Shown piece after piece: positions 34,830-44,600 of a DNA stretch of 64,000 nt (positions are counted from its first letter, which is position 1; each line of letters opens with the position of its first letter). The translations under genes were made by a program, and so were the position numbers. The notes beneath the pieces are model-generated. The model did no database searches. It saw only the letters and a list, made by a program, of their open reading frames with translations, and was not told where the DNA came from. Source of the stretch: Micropterus salmoides (Eukaryota; Chordata; Actinopteri; Centrarchiformes; Centrarchidae); NCBI RefSeq assembly GCF_014851395.1, contig NW_024044348.1, positions 22,152,390-22,216,389 of the forward strand, in the 5' to 3' direction.

Positions 34830-35750
34830 ATGTCTGATGCGAGGGTTCTTAATCATGGCATCATTTAAGCTACAAACAAATACAGCCATAACACTTTTCA
34901 CTGATTGGCACCAGCCTTCCACCAACACTCTGCGTCACAGACGAAAACAGGATATTCATGCCAGGGTGCTGGAGGTAAAGCCTGTGCAGGTCGTCCTCCA
35001 TGTTGAACAGCTTCACGCTGATGACCTCCCCCATGCTGCTGCCGCCACAGTGGATGATGAGGACATCTGATGGTGCACCTCTTTGCAGGGAGGGGAAAAG
35101 AAGGGGAGAAGCCAGCCAGTCACAAAAAAATAGTTTAGCTGGATATCATATAAAATGTGTTTTAAACATGAGTAGCTAAACTTAGCCTAATGTTACCTCG
35201 TCATGTCTGAGTGCACAAATGCACTGCCAGTCAAGCTTCATGCCAATACGGCTAACGTTAGCGAACTGTTATACCAACCTGACCTTGCCAACAGTAAATA
35301 TAAATAATCATTAAATCATGCCATACTACATTTAAAAAGCATTTCTATTGAAATGAGCGACAGAACGTCAACTTACGTCCATCTAGCCTGTGCACACTAC
35401 AGCTCTGTCTCCAGAAAGTGGTCGGAGCTGTTGGAGCAAGGGGATTGTAGGCGTGGCTATGCGATCGATGCAAACCAAAGGTTTGGTCAGTCAAACCACC
35501 ACTAGATTCTCTTATTTAGACCTTTTTTTTACTCGCAAAACTTTTCAACTTGCAAAACGGTTGAACCTGCAAAACATTCTGACTCGCAAGGAAAACTTTT
35601 TAACTTGCAATCAATAAGGACAAATTAGCAATTCAAGCTTTTTGTGACACACAAAAGAAACTTCGATTGCTGTGCAATAAACACGCTCTCAAAACTTTTT
35701 TTTTGTTGCTTGCATTAAAAATACACAAAAATACCTTCATACTTGTAGAG
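34830..35750 (-). mobile_element. right copy of the inverted SGNH-hydrolase-like sequence
   Basis: The minus-strand counterpart of 31917-32920. It keeps an approximately 85-bp block missing from the left arm but lacks the stretch with GDSYV. It continues further into the hydrolase: DVLIIHCGGSSMGEVISVKL, then LHRLYLQHPGMNILFSSVTQ. So the two copies have complementary losses. The outer end near 35750 is where similarity to the left copy (GTATTTTTGTG) stops. Confidence 0.5.
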
Positions 35751-36083
35751 TGTTCCCCAGCAGAGGAGCACTCTCCTCATTTTCTCACTACTAGGAAAGT
35801 CTGCCAAACAGTTATTTTTCTCTGAGCCTTCTTTCTTCACTTTCAGACCAACTGCAACTCTTTCAAAACCATAACAAAAACAACAATCCACTGGAATTTT
35901 ACTGCAAAGTCCTGGCCAGATTGTGGGAAACATGATTCAGGCACCACGAGTGCTCACATGCAGAGGGTTATTGTGGTCATTTTATGGAGGTAAAGTACAC
36001 TGTGTAGAGATAGTGTTGGGTTCTTGCATGGGAATGCAATGTCCAGATTATACACACACACACAATCACAATGTATTATATAT

Positions 36084-36776
36084 TTAAAAAAACAACCACC
36101 TTGTACTGTAGTTTAAAGAGACAGAAATGTCCAGAAAACCCAACATAAACAAACAAGTTGATCCCAAACTAAACACAACATCCAAAAATCTACATGAAAC
36201 AAGCTTAAGAATCAGGCAGCAGACATCACACATGACAAGCAATGACTGAACACAGACAGGGAAACACAGGCAATATATACACAGGGTTAACGAGCAGGGA
36301 GAGGATACACAGGTGAGTGACATCAGGGACTAATCAGGAGCACAGGCAGGCAGAGAAAAAGCAGGGGAAACTGACAGGACCAAACCTAAATGCAGAATAC
36401 AAACTGAACATAATAAGACAGGCAGACAGCAAACAAGCATGAAACAAACACCAGATTGATCTAAACGGGAAACAATGAACTAGAGAACAGATCTAAGATT
36501 CAAAACTAAGAACTTCAACACAGAGCCAGGACTACACACTAAGACACAAGATTAAGAACCAAGACAAGAAAGCAGGAACGAGAGAACAGGTAGTACCTGA
36601 ACTAAGCTGATATCCAAATTAACGTAAGAATAAACAAGGCAGAAGAGAGGACAGAACTAGAACGCTGATACAAAACCAAAACCTCAGAACAAAGACCAAA
36701 ACCAAGAAACAGATAGAAACAAGAATCAGAACACAGAACGCAGAGAAGACAAGGCCAAATGAATGTGACAGAATGT
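36084..36776 (-). mobile_element. LTR-like dispersed repeat
   Basis: It shares order and wording with the solo LTR at 11208-11870: TATATACACAGGGTTAACGA followed by GCAGGG, then CACAGGTGAGTGACATCAGG, and a purine-poor AC-rich rest. On the minus strand it begins TGTCACATTC. A matching target duplication was not found, so the left end may be truncated or the copy belongs to a sister family. Confidence 0.45.
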
Positions 36777-37442
36777 GTACATAGCTTGGTGACCCTGATA
36801 AATAGAAAATATCTTACATTTAATGAAAACTCAGAGCACCACTACTGGGAGAGCAATGTTTCAGCAAGCTGTTGTGGCCTTTGAGTGTCATTATGATGTT
36901 TCCCACCATTGTGTTCCTCCTTTAGCATTCAGTTTCATTTGTCTAACTGATATCTTTAAACAAAGGATGACACAAGTAAGGTACTAAACACATGATGAAG
37001 GAATTTTTAATTAGTAAATTATTTAATGCAATAAATTAATATAGATATACTGGTAGTAGACATTGTCCTTGGTGGAGATATGTCTCAATATTTAATTATT
37101 TGTATGTTCTGACTATGAAAACCTCAAGATGGACATCCAATCTTTGTCTGAAGCCACACATTTAGATTTTCTCTGCTTTCACTGTAAAACCTGAAGAACA
37201 ATAACTTCAATAAATGAGTAAATGACAAAAGACAGAACGGCTTTGGGTACAGATTTTAAAAGCTTTTAACCAGCACAGCCAGTTCAGTTCTATTTCCCCT
37301 TATATTTCCATTAGATCACTTGTCTGTCATTACATCCCACACATGGGATGTTATGATCCTCTTCATCAACAGTCACACTAAGCATGCATCTTCATTTTAC
37401 TACATGAGATCAGTGTGGTACCCTGGCAGCTTCAGGCCTTTA

Positions 37443-38401
37443 CAGTTTTTCTCAGTTGCTATAACCAGGCTTTTGAACTGACATTTCAAAACCATTTTTC
37501 AAAAAGCACGCCCATTTCCCTAAATTCTACACACAAATCCCTTCATTTCTTATTGCCTGCACCATGTCGTCATTGAGAGAGCACTGACATTCAGTATTGT
37601 TCACTCAAGTCAGCATAGGGTGAGCTCAATTAGCACACAGCTACCCTGGTGGAAACACAAGGAGTCATAATTGATAACGCACCAATCAGAACCTTCAATA
37701 GAAAAGGGCCAGAGTCAGTTCATTCAGTTTTGGAGAAATGGATCCAGAAAGATGTGAAGAAAGAGGTAGAGTACACCAGAGAGGAGAAGGAGGACAATAA
37801 GGGAGAGGATGAAGAGCAGTATGTAGAGAGCAGTAAGAGGCGAAGGAAGAGGAACAGTTGGAGTTAGAGGAGGAGATGGGACTGGAGGAAGATGAGGAGG
37901 TGGAGGAGGAAGAGGAGGCGGAGCTGGAAGAGGAGGAGTAGGGTGGAGAAGGAGGTGGAGGACAAGAATCTGTGGCCTGTCCCAGACAAAAGACAGGACG
38001 ATGGGGCAGAATGATTTGTTGTTTGGTGTGTTGTACTGTATAGTACAATAAAAAATGTGAAAATGTTTACATTTGTTATTTCTTTTGTTTTGTCCATCAT
38101 GAGAAAAGGTTTCTGAGGGGGAGAACCACATAATAACTTGTTTTTGTAGTATTGTTTTGAATTTATCTCACCAGTGTGTAACACTGTGTTGTAGTGTGTG
38201 CGTTTTTGAGGGCTTGTGTGTCATGTTTGAGGGCAAAGTTTGTTTTTTCAGCACGACTGAATGGTTTTGAGTGGATAGCTTCATTTGACCTGAAAATAGG
38301 AAGTTTGGGGAATTGGATGAGATGTTATGGATTTGTGTTAAGAGGTTTGAGAAAAGGAGACATAAATTCCAGCGATGTGTTTAATCAAACGAGAAAAACT
38401 G
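37443..38401. mobile_element. TA-flanked non-autonomous DNA transposon
   Basis: CAGTTTTTCTC at 37443-37453 and its exact reverse complement at 38391-38401 are each bordered by TA (37441-37442 and 38402-38403). This gives a 959-bp element with 11-bp perfect ends and a TA duplication, as for Tc1/mariner-type elements. Inside, 37738-37960 is a long purine run that reads as a Glu-rich acidic frame starting MDPERCEERGR, broken by stops. No DDE motifs are seen, so it would depend on a transposase made elsewhere. Confidence 0.6.
37775..37965. repeat. polypurine GAG/GGA-rich tract
   Basis: About 190 bp with nearly all purines on the plus strand, built from GAGGAGGAAG-like units, inside the TA-flanked element. 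The long opposite-strand Ser/Pro frames here are composition artefacts. Confidence 0.85.
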
Positions 38402-38585
38402 TAATGCGACTTTAGGTTTCGCGTTTTGTTATAATTGAGCTTCCTAAGCCGCCGTAGAAATGATAAACACTGACAAGCAGCTGTTCCTTCAGTATTATGT
38501 TACATAGCTCACGTGTAATACTTTAAGACAGACGTGTAACCGAGTGTTATAGAAGAGACTCATTTGTATCACCAACAATAACATA

Positions 38586-38613
38586 ATGGAGCCTGTTTTA
38601 GAGATACATCCTG
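38586..38613 (+). CDS. mthfsd: mthfsd first exon, copy 1
   Basis: 28 coding bases: ATG then MEPVLEIHP plus one base, before donor GTAGGT. The start MEP is that of the mammalian protein. Joined to 38977 it gives the glycine of GASKWDIRQ. It lies in a tandem duplication with a 205-bp period. Confidence 0.65.
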
Positions 38614-41600
38614 GTAGGTTAAATGATCGTCACGTTTGTTTTTAGTTAAAAATGAATATCGATGCGTGCGAATGTGGAGCAGTTAGAAACGATTGGCTAA
38701 CGGTAACGTTGCTTCGTCTCGCTTCGCTTTGAATTGGTCATAAAACCTGTTCCGTTATAGAAGAGACTAGTCTGCATCCCCATTAACATAATGGAGACTG
38801 TTATACAAATAATTGTTGGTAAGTTAAATGTTCGTGGCGTTTGTTTAGTCGTTTAAAGGGGATGTCGATGTAACGTTATTCCAATGTGGAGCAGTTGGAA
38901 ACGGTTGGCTAACGTTAGCTAACGTTGCTGCGTCTTGCTCTTGCTTCACTCTGTGTCTGTCCTGTTTTCTTTCCAGGGGCGTCGAAATGGGACATCCGTC
39001 AGAAAATCTGGGACTACATTGAAGAAAACAATCTGGCCAATTTTCCAAGGCCTGTTCACAACAGAATCCCAAATTTCAAGGCAGGTTAAAGCAGTTGAAC
39101 TAAAAGAACAGTTCAGGAGCAGACATTGAAGAACACACAGAGCTAACGTTAATTTTGATATGGCAAACTAGAACATCAGACCTAAAGAAAAGCAATATTA
39201 GAGCTGCATGTAACGATTGTTTTCATTATCAATTGATTTGCAGATTATTTTCACGGTTTTTAAGTTTATAAAATGTCAAATGTGACTTCTTAAGATGGCC
39301 TCTATTGTCTAACCTTACCAACCTTATTTGTTATTTACAACCACAAATGACAAAGAAAAGATGCAAATTGCATTTAGGCAGTTATCAAAATAGTAGACAA
39401 TTAATTTTCTTTCCATGACTAATAGATTAATTGACTAATCATTGCAGTTCTAAGTAATAGGTTATGAAATTACATAGTAAAGCCTAGTGTGTAGAATCAC
39501 ACATATGTTCATAACAGTTTAAGGAGGGACTGATACTTAAAAATCAGCAAAGTTAGATGATAGACTAATATTCTGCTTTTCCATTAACTATAAAGGTGTC
39601 TCTTTTAACAGCTCACTTTTCAATCAAACAAGAGAGATGACAACCTAGACTCTAGTTTAAGTCACTGTGTTGTATGGTTGTGCTCCTGTTGGGAGAACGT
39701 AAATGAACGTGTTAAATGATTATAGATAACAGTTTAAGGGAGTAAATGCCTATAAACGTAAAATAATTGCTTCAATAATAACACCAGGGTATCACGTTAA
39801 CACAGCAGCTCTTTACTGATGTTCTGGATTTTTTAAAAGATTAATGGCTGTCCTGTCTATATGCACCTATGCGTCTCCTTTATTGTGTACTTACTGGCCA
39901 GGGTGCAATTCAAGCATGCGACAAGCTTGCAGATCTGCAGGAGTTCAAGTCCAGCCAGAGAGTCAAAGTAAACCCAGACAGGCCCCAGCAGCAGGCACGC
40001 TTTGTCACTCTGGAAGTAAGTTGCTATAATCAAACTATCATCAGCCCTTATGCCTTCCTCTCCTCTCAACCAGGGTGCTTTCACAGCATGTGCCAGGGTG
40101 TCTGAGCTGCAGGGGTTCACCCAGACAGCTGAGGTGAAGGTGGATCCCGATAAACCTCTGGAGGGTGCCCGGCTGGCAGTGCTACAGGTAGCACTGCAGT
40201 GTGGAAAAATAACCAGATTGTCTCAGGCTGTATTTACTGTGTCTTGTTTGTTTTGTAACCGTGTCAATTTGATCTATGAGTGGGGGTTTAAAACTGTTTA
40301 AAAATATTTAAGAAAAAGGAAGCCCTCACTTAGACTCCAGAACTTGTTAAATAAGATTATAAAAGTTTCTGTATTGCATCCTCATTTTAGGCACATCAGT
40401 GCTTTGCATCTAATAACTGTAAATGTCTGGTGGCTAATTTTTTGTGATAATCTTCTCAGGCACAGAAAACTTTATTGGTCCCGACTCCTCGTCTTCGCAC
40501 TGGCCTTTTCAATAATATTACACCTCCTCAGGGGGCCAACAAAGAACAGCTACGCATATGCTCTTCTTCTCAGGTTTGAACTTACTGATTTCACATACAG
40601 TGCCTTGCAAAAGTATTCGGCCCCCTTGAACTTTTCGACCTTTTGCCACATTTCAGGCTTCAAACATAAAGATATAAAACTGTAATTTTTTGTGAAGAAT
40701 CAACAACAAGTGGGACACAATTATGAAGTGGAACGAAATTTATTGGATATTTCAAACCTTTTTAACAAATAAAAAACTGAAAAAATGGGCGTGCAAAATT
40801 ATTCAGCCCCTTTACTTTCAGTGCAGCAAACTCTCTCCAGAAGTTCAGTGAGGATCTCTGAATGATCCAATGTTGACCTAAATGACTAATGATGATAAAT
40901 AGAATCCACCTGTGTGAAATCAAGTCTCCGTATAAATGCACCTGCTCTGTGATAGTCTCAGAGGTCCGTTTAAAGTGCAGAGAGCATCATGAAGAACAAG
41001 GAACACACCAGGCAGGTCCGAGATACTGTTGTGGAGAAGTTTAAAGCCGGATTTGGATACAAAAAGATTTCCCAAGCTTTAAACATCCCAAGGAGCACTG
41101 TGCATGCGATAATATTGAAATGGAAGGAGTATCAGACCACTGCAAATCTACGAAGACCCGGCCGTCCCTCTAAACTTTCAGCTCACACAAGGAGAAGACT
41201 GATCAGAGATGCAGCCAAGAGGCCCATGATCACTCTGGATGAACTGCAGAGATCTACAGCTGAGGTGGGAGACTCTGTCCATAGGACAACAATCAGTCGT
41301 ATACTGCACAAATCTGGCCTTTATGGAAGAGTGGCAAGAAGAAACACACCAAACGTGGAAGAAGGTGCTCTGGTCAGATGAAACCAAAATCGAACTTTTT
41401 GGCAACAATGCAAAACGTTATGTTTGGCGTAAAGGCAACACAGCTCATCACCCTGAACACACCATCCCCACTGTCAAACATGGTGGTGGCAGCATCATGG
41501 TTTGGGCCTGCTTTTCTTCAGCAGGGACAGGGAAGATGGTTAAAATTGATGGGAAGATGGATGGAGCCAAATACAGGACCATTCTGGAAGAAAACCTGAT

Positions 41601-44600
41601 GGAGTCTGCAAAAGACCTGAGACTGGGACGGAGATTTGTCTTCCAACAAGACAATGATCCAAAACATAAAGCAAAATCTACACTGGAATGGTTCACAAAT
41701 AAACATATCCAGGTGTTAGAATGGCCAAGTCAAAGTCCAGACCTGAATCCAATCGACTCTGTGGAAAGAACTGAAAACTGCTGTTCACAAACGCTCTCCA
41801 TCCAACCTCACTGAGCTCGAGCTGTTTTGCAAGGAGGAATGGGCAAACATTTCAGTCTCTCGATGTGCAAAACTGATAGATACGTACCCCAAGCGACTTA
41901 CAGCTGTAATCGCAGCAAAAGGTGGCGCTACAAAGTATTAACTTAAGGGGGTGAATAATTTTGCACGCCCAATTTTTCAGTTTTTTATTTGTTAAAAATG
42001 TTTAATATCCAATAAATTTCGTTCCACTTCATGATTGTGTCCCACTTGTTGGTTCTTCACCAAAAATTACAGTTTTATATCTTTGTTTGAAGCCTGCAAT
42101 GTGGCCAAAGTTCAAGGGGGCCAAATACTTTCCCAAGGCACTGTATGTTCATTAACATTTTCACCTAGAATTTCATTGGGATTCATAAGCCCCCAACAGT
42201 TAACCTCTTTTTTTCTCTTCCTGTGATCTGAACCTCTTCCTACAGGGTTTGAAAGACTTCAGTGTGCCTGTTGGCCTGGATGCAAAGATGAAGGTAGACC
42301 TGGTTGTTGTCGGCTCTGTGGCGGTCTCAGAGAAAGGTAGAGAAAGGATGTGACAAAGGTCTTGGGTCGTATTAAATATTGTGTTGTGATCATTGCATGC
42401 GTTTCTAGCCTACTGAGCAACAAGGCCACCCTGTCAGGGAGTTTTGAAGAGGAACAGAAATTAAAATGGGGATAATGTGCATAATCGGCTCTATGTTGCT
42501 CCTTGTGGGTTCTACTGTGTTCTGCCCTCCATGTAAATTGTCCCATCGCTCACAATGGATTTTGATCCTCATTTTGAAAATGAACCACATGGTTCTCATT
42601 AAGCGTCTGCTGCACAGGATTCATACATGTTCCCACCAGGCTACATTTCAGTAAGTTGTTTTTATGAATAACATGTTTGTTAGTCTGTTCTAATTCAGTT
42701 TTTAGATTAAAATCAGCAATATTAAATGCTGAATTTTACTCAGATGATCGTTATTTATTATTTTCACCCATAAAGTGGATCTGTGATGTAGTCCAAGCAA
42801 GAAAATGGCGCACCAAAGATTAAATGTGGACTCATTATTCGCTCTCATTATTTCTAGTTCTTATGGCTCCTTTCTTCTCCTACAGGCTTTCGGATTGGAA
42901 AAGGAGAGGGCTTTGCTGACCTGGAATACGGCATGATGGCCTCAATAGGAGCTGTGAGCGAGTCTACTGTGGTGGTTACTATTGTCCATGACTGCCAGGT
43001 TAGTTTACTTATTCATCAGTGTTGAACATGTTTTGTCATGGAAGTTGATTGTTTTTTTTTATCTAGTGGAGAAATTATTATTTACATAACGTTATTTGCA
43101 CTCCAATAAAAGCACCATAGCATTAAAAATGTCTCTTGTCAAGTGTTACTTGCACACAGTGGTGAGATAAAAATTTATACTTTCATCTATTATGTATATT
43201 TTTTTCAATTCAGCAGTTTGCCATGTACTGTGTAAAATGTCAAAAATAATGGCAAGTGCCTGACACAAATTCCAAAGGTCATCAACTTGCACCAATGTGA
43301 GTACGCTCATATTTTAGAAGTTGTAACTAGCAAAAGTAATCATTTTAACATGAAAATGCGATTTAAACAAAGTATAACAAACGCCATGTTTGTGCTTTCA
43401 GGTGGTGGACATCCCTGAAGAGTTGGTAGAAAGTCATGACCTGACTGTGGACTACATCCTCACACCCACCAGGGTTATTAAAACAGACTGCCAGATCCCC
43501 AAGCCACAGGGAATCATCTGGACTAAGGTAAATTAAGAGAACTAATAATTTCTTTGTGTAGCGCTTCTGCAAGTCCTCAATACAGAAATACAGCACACCA
43601 GACTTAAATGTCAGGTTTATTTGACTGATTTTAAGGTTTGTTTAACCTAATGCATCAAGAAAAAGGATAGGAAACATCACTACAACCATTTCACTAATGG
43701 CTAAACGCAAACCATCATCAATGCAGCCCTTATGTAATGTTTTAATCTTAAAATTGATCAGACTTGCAGAATTTATAAGAAAAAGTATAGAGGCAAAGGA
43801 GAGCCTACTTCAGGCTGAGGAAATAAGCAATACTTATAAAATACGATGATTCAACTTTAACCAGATGAAAAATTAGATAATCTTTACCAATTGCAATTCA
43901 TCATAATGCAGAGTTGTGTTATACATTAAAACAAAAGTTATCCCTTTTAGAATAAAATGTGTTGTTTGTGCTGTAGCATTTTAGCTGCAGCCTGCTTCTT
44001 GCACACCTAATCGGACTGCAAATATTGCTGACTCTTTAATTGGAACAGATATACTGTAAGCTTCTTGTACAGACATGCTCTGTCCTAAGCGCGATATAAT
44101 ATCTAGCCTCTCTGCTTAGCAACGCTGCCCTCTAATGGGCATGTAATGACACCACACCTCCACTCATATTGAGTCTGCTTCTGTATGCATTTAATCTCTC
44201 TGTGCTTTGATAACTGTCACAGTATTACATTTGGCCTTATGTTCTGTTCACTCATTTATTCAGTAATAATAAAAATAATGCACAAGAGCTCTGAAAAACA
44301 TTGTGAGGAAAACAGTCCAACAACAATAATTAAGTGTATCATTTTAGAATCACACTTCTGTCTATATTTAAATGTAAGTAAGGACCTTAAACTGCTTCTG
44401 ATTTACTGACTGATAATCTGTCTTTGATTAGACATTATGGGGACAGTCTTCTTAACATGTGAAATGTATGTGTGTAACCTCTGGGTTCCTTAAGACACAC
44501 TTGTAAGTAAACAGGACCCAGTGACCTCACTGGCAGGAAGGCCATGTCTGATCATCAAAGGCTCCTCTGCCCAGCCAGCTTGGCTCTGCAGGGGCAGGGG

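Larger units (their letters stand above)
27479..38585. other. divergent intergenic region dbndd1 / mthfsd
   Basis: The two genes point away from each other across 11 kb. The promoter-side UTR of dbndd1 must lie at the left. Most of the rest is mobile DNA, described in separate entries. 28210-28740 and 31220-31910 hold nothing I can name. Confidence 0.6.

Noticed and set aside
37649..38184. Glu-rich plus frame and Ser/Pro-rich minus frames, possible acidic nuclear protein
   Set aside because: They are translations of a polypurine tract inside a TA-flanked non-autonomous transposon, with stops and no conserved domain.
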